From the NCBI GenBank assembly GCA_910587105.1, contig CAJUMB010000011.1:12025-73116 (forward strand): a stretch of DNA of 61,092 nt, read 5' to 3'. The notes under the pieces are model-generated. The model saw only the letters and a list, made by a program, of their open reading frames with translations. It did not search any database and was not told the DNA's origin. This document shows positions 52,941 to 61,092 of this stretch, one piece after another; position 1 is the stretch's first letter; the number at the start of each line of letters is the position of its first letter. A program made the position numbers and the translations under genes. This DNA comes from an uncultured Lachnospiraceae bacterium. GTDB lineage: Bacteria > Bacillota > Clostridia > Lachnospirales > Lachnospiraceae.

Positions 52941-53014
52941 GATACCATCAGGTTGAGAAGAAACATCCCTGAAACCATCCCCAATAAACATTTCATAAAA
53001 TTTGGAGCAGGATC

Positions 53015-53404
53015 GTGGAAAAACTAACAGCATTCATTATGTGTATATCATTGGCATTATTGATATCGGCGTGCGGCAAAAATAGTGAAACATCCTTAAA
53101 ACCTGGTATATATACTTTACAAAACGCTGAGAAGAACGTTCCCGGAGATTTTACCATTACCATTTATGATGATGAAACTTTTCAGTACTACGAAACACCT
53201 GTCAGCAGCTATATAGGAATGGGGCATTACTCAATCGAAAAAAATGTAATTACCCTAAAAGAAGATGAAGCTGGCTGTACCGGGGATATTAATTGTTATC
53301 AAATCTCAGACGGCAATCTATTATTCATTGACAATACTTCTGACAATTATCGCTTTGTTCCGCTTAAAGATGGAGCGTTATTCCTATGGACATCAGACGT
53401 TTAA
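53015..53404 (+). CDS. Small lipoprotein of unknown function
   Basis: This 129-residue protein has a lipoprotein signal peptide with lipobox LISAC (Cys20) and a beta-rich secreted domain (FTITIYDDETFQYYETPVSS, MGHYSIEKNVITLKEDEAG). It would be anchored outside the membrane. The start is GTG 53015 with GGAG 9 bases upstream. It stands alone between gene relics, and its neighbours give no functional hint. Confidence 0.75.
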   Translation: MEKLTAFIMCISLALLISACGKNSETSLKPGIYTLQNAEKNVPGDFTITIYDDETFQYYETPVSSYIGMGHYSIEKNVITLKEDEAGCTGDINCYQISDGNLLFIDNTSDNYRFVPLKDGALFLWTSDV

Positions 53405-53419
53405 TTCATTAAGTACCAT

Positions 53420-54060
53420 TTCTTCTATAGGAATTCCAGCGTGAAAGGAGTTGTCTCACCCGTTTCGAAGCCAAAGTGGGCATTGAAATGAACGTCATCA
53501 AGGATGTAATCTTTGACGGTAAAATTCTGGACACAGTATGCCAATCCACTGAGTATGAAACCGGCCGCTCTGGGCTGCCTGGCGGATTAGTCTGAGTCCG
53601 ATTTCATTTTTAGTGGAAAAATCCAGTTCCTCTGGGATATGGCATTCTTTTCTGAGTCCAGCATAAGACTCACTGAACCATTTCTGGGGAATATACAGCT
53701 GGTAATCCACGAGGCCGTATCCCTTATCCCCGGCATAAGCCAGAAATATGCCGGACTAGCAGTTTTCTGTTTTGCACAGACGGCCGCAGTACTGGCGTTT
53801 TACTCCTGCAGAATGCCGCCCTTTCTTTACAAAACTTGGTATCATCTATGGAAAGCATGCCCCCCAGGGGCATTGATTTGTGCGGACAGCAGTTCCTGAT
53901 AAGTTTCCAAAAGAAGGCCGGACATACGTTACACCAGAGAAGAATAACCCGAAGTATACGGGCCGATATCATTAAACAATTAAAAAGTTCACACAAAAGA
54001 CGATAATTGCGATAAAAGTTATGACCCTTAAAACAGCTTACTGCTCCATGTTTTCCCACC
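53420..54060 (-). pseudogene. IS701-type transposase relic
   Basis: The minus strand carries pieces of a DDE transposase: LLETYQELLSAQINAPGG, then after a frameshift MLSIDDTKF, then RQYCGRLCKTENC-stop-SGIFLAYAGDKGYG and VDYQLYIPQKWFSESYAGLR with IPEELDFSTKNEIGLRLIRQ. These match IS701-family blocks (RQYCGxLGKxENCQ; DxxLYxPxxW; FxTK). At least two in-frame stops and frameshifts inactivate it. Terminal repeats were not found. Confidence 0.7.
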
Positions 54061-54067
54061 TATATTC

Positions 54068-54883
54068 TTATAAGCCCATAACTATTTTCGCCCATTCACA
54101 CACTTCATTAAATCCTATATGCTTATGTAGAATCCTTGACTCTTCTGAATAATAAAATGAAAATACTTCTTTGCCTTCTGATAACAGCTTCCCGCATATG
54201 TCCCGCCAAATTTCTGACGCATATCCTTTTCTCCGAAATTCTTTCCGTACAAGCAATTCTGCTACAACAGCGATATTTTCCACCTCTGCGTTTGTACATG
54301 CATGCGCAACAACTAGACTATCCCGTTTAATCACAATATTTCTCGCATACCCTTCTTGATTACGTTGTTCAAGCTGCCGAGCTAGTTCTTCGAATTTATA
54401 AGAGTTGCCAATCCCTTCATCTTCATATATCAATCTGATAATCTGTTCAAAATCATCCTGCTGTGCAATAACAGCCAACCCGTTTGGTTCTCTATCAATT
54501 TTCTTAATCTGTGCCACCCATCCGTTTGTAATAACAGCCCGCTCTTTAATTCTTCTAGGTAGTTTTTTAAAAATTTCACTCGATGTTGATGCAGCACAAT
54601 AGACCATTGAAAATCCAATCTTTTCAATAAATGTGCCTATTTCTTCTGCATCAAAAGAATTTTCCCTCGAAAAAACATGAAGACAAGAATAGTAATTTAA
54701 CAGTACTGATGTGATAACATCATCTTCGTACTGAACATAAATATCTACTATTTCGGAGTTGAAACCATAGTTTTTTAGGTCTAAGTACAGATACAGACAA
54801 GATGGATAATCTTTTCCTATATATGACAAGATTTTTGCTTCATCCTTTTTACTACATCTAGTAATCATATATTTCTCCCCCAT
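54068..54883 (-). CDS. GNAT family N-acetyltransferase
   Basis: The C-terminal third has the acetyl-CoA fold motif of GNAT enzymes (VAELLVRKEFRRKGYASEIW, then FYYSEESRILHKHIGFNEVC). The N-terminal ~130 residues form a second, diverged acetyltransferase-like lobe. The 271-residue protein is cytoplasmic. It is the last gene of the glycan operon and starts directly after the licD stop (TAAATG), so acetylation of a sugar-bound amino group is a plausible role. Start may also be ATG 54868. Confidence 0.8.
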   Translation of the reverse strand: MGEKYMITRCSKKDEAKILSYIGKDYPSCLYLYLDLKNYGFNSEIVDIYVQYEDDVITSVLLNYYSCLHVFSRENSFDAEEIGTFIEKIGFSMVYCAASTSSEIFKKLPRRIKERAVITNGWVAQIKKIDREPNGLAVIAQQDDFEQIIRLIYEDEGIGNSYKFEELARQLEQRNQEGYARNIVIKRDSLVVAHACTNAEVENIAVVAELLVRKEFRRKGYASEIWRDICGKLLSEGKEVFSFYYSEESRILHKHIGFNEVCEWAKIVMGL

Positions 54884-55732
54884 TTATTCTTCTGGAAAAC
54901 TAATCTCGGAAAAGGGAGAATGCTGCTCTCTGCCCTTTTCGTCAGGGAGCTTCATATAGTCACCATAAATATACTTCAAAACAGTATCGTAATCGCGGGA
55001 ACCATAGAATTCTTTTCCTTCAAAAGAGTACTCAATCCGCTCTGTAAACCATGCCTTTGGCATACCATATCTTTCAGAAATTGGATTTTTCTTATAAAGT
55101 GTCCCTGTCGCTGGAAACCCCAAACATCTCACTCTATTTGGAGTGTTGTTTTTACTCTTATCTGCATACCACTCTAATCCTGCAAAAGGTACAGAAACAG
55201 GTAACAATGATAACATCGTAAACCAGAGCTTCCAAAATCCCTTTGTATTTTTCTTTGCCACTTCTGACCACAGAATCTTTCTAAGACAAAAACAATGCCA
55301 GTCTTGAAGGATTTGACCTAAGACACCTAATGGAATATCATCCATTGGGAAAATATCAACAAATATCCCTGTTTTGCATTTAAGGTGTTCCTGACCAACC
55401 CGGATATATTTGGACCCTGTTCTGCGAAGCTTGCCATAACTCCAACGGTATTCCGGATCTGTTTCATGATCCTGAAAATAACAAATTTCAGGATTCATCT
55501 CCTTCATGTGCTTTTTAAATCTGTTATAGTCCTCACGGAGCATCCCTATATCGGCATCATCATCCCAAGGGATATACCCTTTATGACGGACTGCGCCTAA
55601 AAGGCTTCCACCAAACAAGACATAATCAATATGATTATCCCTGCAGACCCGATCAAATTCAACAAGCATCTCCAGCTCAATCAACTGCATCTTTCTGAAT
55701 TGTTCAGGGCTTAGTTCTTTTGCTTTATTCAT
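54884..55732 (-). CDS. LicD family phosphotransferase (first copy from left)
   Basis: The LicD core is complete: IDYVLFGGSLLGAVRHKGYI, PWDDDADIGMLREDYNRFKK, the GIFVDIFPMDDIPLG motif and a C-terminal YGDYMKLPDEKGR. LicD enzymes move phosphocholine-like groups from a CDP-activated donor to glycans. The 282-residue product is cytosolic or peripheral. Start ATG 55732 (a GTG lies just before it), 9 bp after the cytidylyltransferase fusion gene, which may supply its donor. Confidence 0.9.
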   Translation of the reverse strand: MNKAKELSPEQFRKMQLIELEMLVEFDRVCRDNHIDYVLFGGSLLGAVRHKGYIPWDDDADIGMLREDYNRFKKHMKEMNPEICYFQDHETDPEYRWSYGKLRRTGSKYIRVGQEHLKCKTGIFVDIFPMDDIPLGVLGQILQDWHCFCLRKILWSEVAKKNTKGFWKLWFTMLSLLPVSVPFAGLEWYADKSKNNTPNRVRCLGFPATGTLYKKNPISERYGMPKAWFTERIEYSFEGKEFYGSRDYDTVLKYIYGDYMKLPDEKGREQHSPFSEISFPEE

Positions 55733-55743
55733 CACGCACCCGC

Positions 55744-57018
55744 TTAGATTTCGTCGAATTCCCCTTTGTTAAATGTTTCAATTACTCCAATTATGGCGCT
55801 GGAGATTGTCTCTTCGATATACATACTTTGTTTGCCGCTCTCTACCGCTTTTGCAAACGCAACTATCTCATACCTTATCCCTTCTCCATCAAGTTGATAA
55901 AAATAACGCTTATTCTCAGCGGCATTCTCAAACCTTACCTCAAAATAATCCGTTTTCCACCATGGTGCAGGAACGTAAATATATCCTTTTGTTCCTGTAA
56001 TTACCAGTTCACCTTCTGCTTTAGCCGCTTTTGCAATCTTTGCAGATGCAACAGCTTTTTCAAACACAAAATCAATCTTTGTGAAAGCATCATAATTTAA
56101 GTTTTTATCAATGATTTTCGTGACAATGGATTTAAACTTATAGTTTGTCCCAAGGAGTTGGAATATGGGAAGCATGGCAGTAGGACCCCAAGCACAAATA
56201 CTATTCTGTTTTCGACTTAAATCCGCATCCTTCTCACCTGCTCCGTCCTCAAGACTGGTACATACGGAATCGACTGAGACAATCTCTCCAATACAACCAC
56301 TTTTAGCAATAACCAAAAGGCGGGAATAAGCTGTAGAATAAGCAGTTTTTATTGCATCAGCAAGAATAAGCCCCTTTTCCCGCGCTAATCTCATTAAATT
56401 CTGGCATTGAGCCGAACTCAATGCAATTGGAGATTCACAGATGGCATGTTTTCCCGCTTCTAAAGCTCTCTTCACATCTTCATAATGTTTCTTCGGATGT
56501 GCCGCAATATATACGGCATCAACATCTTCGAAACTTTCATCACACTCTTTGTATTCCACACCATTTACATAATGCATTTCCCGTACAAACTTTCTACATA
56601 GATTTCCTTCTCCAATCGTTCCAATGACCAGTTTTCTTTTTTCAGCTCTGATATCAGAGCTTGATACCCCTTCAGTTCGTGGAAGATAAATTACTTTACA
56701 ATACTCATTGAGATAGTCAAACCTGCCTTCCCAGTCAGAACCTACAGTAAATATATCAACGTCATAGCGGCGTATATCATCAATTTTCTGGCCTTCATAT
56801 TCCTCAACTATAATTTCATCAGCTATGCCACTGGCTTTTACTGCGGCGATACGTTCAATTAGGGATTGTTGGTTATTAATCTTTCCTCTCGTCTTATCAT
56901 AGTCATCGCTCGTTATGCCAACGATTAAATAGTCCCCAAGAGCTTTTGCTCTCTCAAGAAGCCTTATATGCCCATAATGTAATAAATCGTATGTTCCATA
57001 TGTAATAACCTTTATCAT
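55744..57018 (-). CDS. Cytidylyltransferase-Gfo/Idh-like fusion protein
   Basis: Residues 1-128 are a glycerol-3-phosphate cytidylyltransferase (TagD)-like domain with HYGH (14-17) and RTEGVSSSDI (114-123). From residue 130 a Gfo/Idh/MocA-like domain follows (VIGTIGEGNLCRK, DAVYIAAHPKKHYEDVKRAL). Two oddities: the catalytic EKP motif reads ESP (195-197), losing the key Lys, and the Rossmann part before it is about 25-30 residues shorter than usual. The reductase may therefore be inactive or altered. The 424-residue protein starts at ATG 57018 after AAAGGG. It would activate a phospho-alcohol with CTP for the LicD enzymes. Confidence 0.85.
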   Translation of the reverse strand: MIKVITYGTYDLLHYGHIRLLERAKALGDYLIVGITSDDYDKTRGKINNQQSLIERIAAVKASGIADEIIVEEYEGQKIDDIRRYDVDIFTVGSDWEGRFDYLNEYCKVIYLPRTEGVSSSDIRAEKRKLVIGTIGEGNLCRKFVREMHYVNGVEYKECDESFEDVDAVYIAAHPKKHYEDVKRALEAGKHAICESPIALSSAQCQNLMRLAREKGLILADAIKTAYSTAYSRLLVIAKSGCIGEIVSVDSVCTSLEDGAGEKDADLSRKQNSICAWGPTAMLPIFQLLGTNYKFKSIVTKIIDKNLNYDAFTKIDFVFEKAVASAKIAKAAKAEGELVITGTKGYIYVPAPWWKTDYFEVRFENAAENKRYFYQLDGEGIRYEIVAFAKAVESGKQSMYIEETISSAIIGVIETFNKGEFDEI

Positions 57019-57111
57019 AAGTTCAGCCCTTTCAATGCAATACATGATAACCGTGCTGACATTCCAAACAACTTTCTGCTTATCCTCTTATAACCTTCAC
57101 AAATTAGTGTA

Positions 57112-58194
57112 TTATAACAGCCCTCTTTTCTGCATATCCTGAAATGCGCTAATAAGCACATCAAAATCCATTTCTTCCAGAGAGCCGATATGCCCCACTC
57201 TAAACATCTTGTCCTTCAAACTCCCTCCATTCGGACAAATCCAAATCTGATACTCATCCTTTAGCACCGTGAAAATATCATAAGCAGATTTACCACTTGC
57301 TGGAGAGAGAGGTGTTACAGAATTAGGAAGTGTCTTTGAAATAATCTCAAAAGGCAGATTATGCTCTTTAATCTTCCTGCGAAAATATCCCGCCAAATTG
57401 CCGACCCGCGCGACCTCTTTATCCACACCCCCGCCAGTTGCAATTTCCTTCAACCGTTGATTAATCTGTAGAAGCGTTCCTACTGCCGGTGTAAAGGGTG
57501 TTTGGCCACGTTCACCGTCCTTAAGAGCCCGCTTAAGGTCTAGATACATCGTCTTTGATTTATTACTGTATACTCTCTCCACTGCCTTTTCTGATAAAAC
57601 AATCAGCGAGATTCCTGGAGGACAGGCCAGTGCCTTCTGCGAGCCTGTGATCATTACCTGGACATCCAGTTCAGCCATATCAAAAGGATCACAAAGGAAT
57701 GAACTGATAGAATCAACCATGAGGAAGATGTTGTTTCGTTTACAAAAATCACTTATTAGTTTGATGTCGTATAGAACGCCAATGGAGGTCTCATTAAGAT
57801 TCACAAGGAGTCCTGTATAGCCTTTTCCTTCAAATGATCCAAGTTGGTTTTCAGTAACGCTACATCCAAATTCTGGTTTAATCAGTGTATACGGGATCTC
57901 ATGTATTTCCAGTATCTCAACAAATCGATGACTGAAACTGCCTCCATCAATGACCAGCACATTATCCTTCTTTGTAAAAATATTGATTACGGCTGCTTCC
58001 ATTGACGCAGTTCCAGAACCAGTCATAAAACAGACCCTGGCATCCGCCTCAGCTTTGGCAAACTTTTTTACTAACTGCTCATTCTCAAACATGATCTTTG
58101 AAAATTCTGGGGTACGAAAATATGGAACCTGTTCTGCCCCTATTGCACGAACTTCGTCACTGAACATTACAGGACCAACTGTAAAATTAAGCAT
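57112..58194 (-). CDS. Class V aminotransferase (PhnW/alanine-glyoxylate type)
   Basis: This 360-residue PLP enzyme shows the PhnW/SGAT-like opening NFTVGPVMFSDEVRAIGAEQ, VCFMTGSGTASMEAAVINIF, Asp161 (MVDSISSF) and the PLP lysine K187 (ITGSQKALACPPG). Relatives act on 2-aminoethylphosphonate, glyoxylate/serine or similar small substrates. Here it probably makes a small amino-alcohol or aminophosphonate. The start is ATG 58194 with GGAGG 7 bases upstream, 2 bp after the licD stop. No phosphonate core gene (PEP mutase) is visible, so the substrate is open. Confidence 0.85.
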   Translation of the reverse strand: MLNFTVGPVMFSDEVRAIGAEQVPYFRTPEFSKIMFENEQLVKKFAKAEADARVCFMTGSGTASMEAAVINIFTKKDNVLVIDGGSFSHRFVEILEIHEIPYTLIKPEFGCSVTENQLGSFEGKGYTGLLVNLNETSIGVLYDIKLISDFCKRNNIFLMVDSISSFLCDPFDMAELDVQVMITGSQKALACPPGISLIVLSEKAVERVYSNKSKTMYLDLKRALKDGERGQTPFTPAVGTLLQINQRLKEIATGGGVDKEVARVGNLAGYFRRKIKEHNLPFEIISKTLPNSVTPLSPASGKSAYDIFTVLKDEYQIWICPNGGSLKDKMFRVGHIGSLEEMDFDVLISAFQDMQKRGLL

Positions 58195-58196
58195 AA

Positions 58197-59042
58197 TCAA
58201 TCCTCCGAAAATGTAGAAATATTATCTACTCGATATAGTTTATAGCCGTGAGACTGCTGCCTTTCACTCTCTGGAGGAAGCCGCATATAATTTCCGTAGC
58301 AAATTGTCAGCAATTCATGATAACGCCTTGGTGCATTTACTTTAACGCCTTCAAATTCTAGCAATGTACTCTCTTCAAAGAGAGTCTTTTCAAAATGATA
58401 ATCGCCAGTTCCCCAAATGATTGCACCTACATATTTACTGGATTCATATGGATATCTATTCGCCAGTTTCTCCAATTTATCCAAATAATACTCAGATCCA
58501 TTTTTCTTTGCTATTGCATATAATAACCGCCTCAAGAGATTACATATTTTATTTCTTGATGGTACAAAACTATTCAGATTTGCATAGTTAGTCATTCTAG
58601 TATAATAAGTTCTGAAATATCCAATGTGCAAATGCTCCAGAAATTTTCCATTCCCCATTCCATCATATGGATAGATATCAACAAACAGTCCCATTCCTGC
58701 GCTTTCAGCTTTATCCCTAACCATCTTAAATCTGGTGTCGCAAAATCGAGAAATTCCGAATGGATAATTAGGAGTATTAAAGCGATTCATAAGTCGAAAT
58801 GGCAATAACTCTTTTCTATGTTTATCACAAAAACGAACAAATCGATCATAATCCGGGCGTAACATTAATACATCGCAATCGTCATCCCAGGGAATAAAAC
58901 CTTTATGCCGAACAGCGCCAAGCAAAGACCCATACGCCAAAAAGTATAAAATACTATTTTCATCACAGATTTCTATTATTTTCTTGAGTACCGTTAATGT
59001 ACATCTGTGCATTTCTTTTATGGAAACTTCTTTTTGATTCAT
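58197..59042 (-). CDS. LicD family phosphotransferase (second copy)
   Basis: The 281-residue protein carries ILYFLAYGSLLGAVRHKGFI and PWDDDCDVLMLRPDYDRFVR, then GMGLFVDIYPYDGMGNG and YGNYMRLPPESERQ, the LicD pattern. It overlaps the flippase gene by 4 bp (ATGA) and ends 2 bp before the aminotransferase. Together with the other LicD it suggests two attachment sites or two donors. Confidence 0.9.
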   Translation of the reverse strand: MNQKEVSIKEMHRCTLTVLKKIIEICDENSILYFLAYGSLLGAVRHKGFIPWDDDCDVLMLRPDYDRFVRFCDKHRKELLPFRLMNRFNTPNYPFGISRFCDTRFKMVRDKAESAGMGLFVDIYPYDGMGNGKFLEHLHIGYFRTYYTRMTNYANLNSFVPSRNKICNLLRRLLYAIAKKNGSEYYLDKLEKLANRYPYESSKYVGAIIWGTGDYHFEKTLFEESTLLEFEGVKVNAPRRYHELLTICYGNYMRLPPESERQQSHGYKLYRVDNISTFSED

Positions 59043-60490
59043 GATTGTCTCCTATTCAGTAATTTTTGCTGCAATTTATATACAAGTGCAGTTTTCTTAT
59101 CCGCATATAATGCGAAAGCTATTATACAAAATAGACATAACAGTATTCTCATCACTAAACAATTAATCGTTAAACCGGCTATCAGAGCAATAATCAATAT
59201 TATGAATGAAGCCCCCCAGATGATTCTAACAGAGAATAATGATTTTCCCTCTATTTTTATTGCAATAAAATAATGGAATGTAAAATAAAGAAAATATGTT
59301 CCCAAAGTTGTATATGCAGCAGACATATATCCATAAATTTCTATAAATATATAATTTGTCACAATATTAATACATGCTGCACAAATTGTAGCAATTGAAA
59401 TATAATTCGTTTTCTCGTGATAATATTCAACTGCAACTGGTATATTATATAGAAAAGTGAAAAATCCGCCGCATATAATTGGTATGACACACGCAACTGA
59501 TTCCCTATATTTCATTCCTCCTAAAATTTTTACCAATTCTGGCGAAAGCAACATAACTATAGAAGAAAAAGCCAGCAAAAAGAAAATGTAAATAGACGAA
59601 ACTCTTTTTATTAATGCGAAATTCTGAACTTCCCTTTGTTCATAAAACCATGGATTCCAAACCGCGTCAATGGAGGCGGCCGTCACTTGTACTATAACGA
59701 ATACATTATACGCAAAGCTGTACACTCCTGCTGCATCAGATGAAACCATACTGCCAATCATAATACGGTCAAACGAAGATAATACTATTTGGCTAATTCC
59801 GTGGGGAACGATTGGAATGCTGTACTTTACTCCCCATCTCATCATGGAACTAAAGTTTTTAGGTTTCTTTTCAATAAACTGTTTAATTAAAATGCATATA
59901 GAGGCAAAAGTTATTGGAAGTACTGTTCCAACTATTCTTCCTTCATACTGCTCATCTTTAAAAACAGTAAACATCATCACCAATGAACAAACAATATTTC
60001 CTATAGCATTAAAATAGGAAATTTTCAAAAATTTTTTATACTCGTAATTTAAACTGGCATCCGAATTGTATGCTGTAACAATTGCATTAGCCGTGCTATT
60101 AACCACAAGCAGAGTAATAAGAAACCTATTAATTTTAAGAGCAGCTATCCAAAATGACAAAAAAACAAATGCTAATATGAGACAAAGTCCTCCATTTATA
60201 CAGATCAAGAGATACGAATTTGAAACATAGGTTCCATAATCCTCACCTGTTACTGCTCCTTCACCCTCATATCTATATTTATACCTCGCATTTTTAAAAC
60301 TTGAATGAATCGCTAGCCCCACTATTACAAATAAAAAACTTTCATATGCTCCAAAAATATTTACAACACCATAGTCCTCGGTGCTTAAAATTCTTGCGAA
60401 GATTGGTATTGTAAAAAAAGAAAGTCCTTTTAATAAGTAATTACCTATGGTATAGCCAATGCCAGCTTTTATTACTTTATCACTTTTCAT
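59039..60490 (-). CDS. Wzx-type polysaccharide flippase
   Basis: A 483-residue membrane protein with about 12-14 helices. The N-terminal block KAGIGYTIGNYLLKGLSFFT with IPIFARILSTEDYGVVNIFG is typical of MATE/Wzx-like O-unit transporters, and FDRIMIGSMVSSDAAGVYSF is the conserved central block. It would flip lipid-linked repeat units outward. The DNA is clearly more AT-rich than the flagellar part. It overlaps licD by 4 bp. Confidence 0.9.
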   Translation of the reverse strand: MKSDKVIKAGIGYTIGNYLLKGLSFFTIPIFARILSTEDYGVVNIFGAYESFLFVIVGLAIHSSFKNARYKYRYEGEGAVTGEDYGTYVSNSYLLICINGGLCLILAFVFLSFWIAALKINRFLITLLVVNSTANAIVTAYNSDASLNYEYKKFLKISYFNAIGNIVCSLVMMFTVFKDEQYEGRIVGTVLPITFASICILIKQFIEKKPKNFSSMMRWGVKYSIPIVPHGISQIVLSSFDRIMIGSMVSSDAAGVYSFAYNVFVIVQVTAASIDAVWNPWFYEQREVQNFALIKRVSSIYIFFLLAFSSIVMLLSPELVKILGGMKYRESVACVIPIICGGFFTFLYNIPVAVEYYHEKTNYISIATICAACINIVTNYIFIEIYGYMSAAYTTLGTYFLYFTFHYFIAIKIEGKSLFSVRIIWGASFIILIIALIAGLTINCLVMRILLCLFCIIAFALYADKKTALVYKLQQKLLNRRQS

Positions 60491-60539
60491 ATATATATAC
60501 CTGCAATATTTGGAAGCTATCTTTCACTTTTCCTGAACA

Positions 60540-61092
60540 TTAAGACACTTGCCCTCTAAATTTCGCCCGGATTCTTACTCTGTATATAAGAAAATAGAAA
60601 AATGCCACCCAGAATATCTCATATACTCTTCCTAGATGCATTCGACCGAAAAACTGCTCCGCTATTACGAAATACAGAATAGGATATACACACATCGAAT
60701 AGAACAGCCATGAAAACCCGTATATCTTTCTTTTTGTCAATATATATATATATTCAAAAAAGATTCCAAGTATCATTGGAAATAGAATTACCCCAAAATA
60801 TCCAAAATCCATTTCATATTGTTTCAATGCTGAGTAAATATTTGAACTATATACGTATCCATTTGAAGATCGATATGTAATAAACTTGCCATGTACTACT
60901 TCATTAGATCTTTCACCCTTGATTATATTTATTGTACTTATTATAGTCCCTAACGTATTTTTACCATATCCAAGTTCATGCTCATCATTAATTGTGAGGT
61001 TAAAATTGTATAATCCTGATCCTGCATAAATACCAATTGCTCTTTCAAAATTCGAGTTATAATGCTTGATTTTTCCTAATCCAAAGAAAGCT
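60540..61092 (-). CDS. Wzy-type oligosaccharide repeat unit polymerase, C-terminal part
   Basis: The frame is open from the right edge (61092) to TAA at 60540, 184 codons, so the gene begins outside the window. It reads HGKFITYRSSNGYVYSSNIY then SALKQYEMDFGYFGVILFPM, the usual Wzy periplasmic-loop-to-helix pattern, followed by three membrane segments. It would link repeat units into a polymer. It is the first gene of the glycan operon seen here, 50 bp before wzx. Confidence 0.82.
   Translation of the reverse strand, partial: AFFGLGKIKHYNSNFERAIGIYAGSGLYNFNLTINDEHELGYGKNTLGTIISTINIIKGERSNEVVHGKFITYRSSNGYVYSSNIYSALKQYEMDFGYFGVILFPMILGIFFEYIYILTKRKIYGFSWLFYSMCVYPILYFVIAEQFFGRMHLGRVYEIFWVAFFYFLIYRVRIRAKFRGQVS

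Noticed and set aside
54068..61092. Naming the operon a phosphonate pathway
   Set aside because: No PEP mutase or phosphonopyruvate decarboxylase is visible; the aminotransferase similarity alone is not enough.
1..61092. tRNA, rRNA, CRISPR arrays and riboswitches
   Set aside because: I looked for cloverleaf-like T-loop sequences, rRNA core motifs and regularly spaced repeats and saw none that could be supported.

Overview
The window reads as chromosomal DNA of a motile, Gram-positive Clostridia, most likely Lachnospiraceae. I infer this from the single long flagellar gene cluster with Firmicutes features (FliY, CheC/CheD/CheV, SigD), the long-form PRPP synthetase, the DnaD/DnaC helicase-loading pair, and the dispersed PD-(D/E)XK nuclease-like genes common in that family. 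The species cannot be fixed from the sequence alone.

Positions 1-4022 (mostly minus strand): the end of the flagellar region, with fliD, fliS and a small FliT-like gene closed by a terminator, plus a fragment of a nuclease-like gene at the left edge. Positions 4132-6133 (plus strand): a ParA ATPase followed, across a very strong hairpin, by a ComFB-domain protein with a long acidic, partly repetitive N-terminal part. Positions 6154-32269 (minus strand): one run of about 32 flagellar and chemotaxis genes. In transcription order these are flgB, fliE, fliF, fliG, fliH, fliI, fliJ, fliK, flgD, a TIGR02530-type gene, flgE, flbD, motA, motB, fliM, cheY, flgC, fliY, fliO, fliP, fliQ, fliR, flhB, flhA, sigD, two rod/hook genes, cheC, cheD, cheV and an EAL-like/HDOD gene. 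It starts from a good sigma-A-type promoter at 32375-32403. fliL, flhF, flhG, cheA, cheB and cheW are not in it, and flgC has moved away from flgB-fliE.

Positions 32585-37570 (plus strand): a co-directional group of dnaD-like, dnaC-like, prs and a GH13 glucosidase gene. Positions 37662-49155 (mostly minus strand): housekeeping genes, namely a Nudix hydrolase, tex, two membrane proteins (DUF4190, DUF975), a DUF2752 protein on the plus strand, aspartate kinase, apgM, prfB with its programmed +1 frameshift, and secA.

Positions 49156-54060 form a decayed accessory zone. It holds ABC-transporter relics, a 160-bp inverted-repeat (MITE-like) element with two shorter relatives elsewhere in the window, an intact PD-(D/E)XK transposase-like gene bracketed by 38-bp direct repeats, a multiply frameshifted second nuclease-like gene, a small lipoprotein and an IS701-type transposase relic.

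Positions 54068-61092 (minus strand, visibly AT-rich toward the right edge) hold a surface-glycan operon entering from the right: Wzy-like polymerase (cut by the edge), Wzx flippase, LicD, class V aminotransferase, a cytidylyltransferase fused to a Gfo/Idh-type domain, a second LicD and a GNAT acetyltransferase. The set suggests that a CDP- or CMP-activated amino-alcohol (or aminophosphonate) is made and attached to a repeat-unit glycan by LicD enzymes. This is the best candidate here for an undescribed pathway. The ParA-ComFB pair and the rearranged FliY are the next most interesting points.
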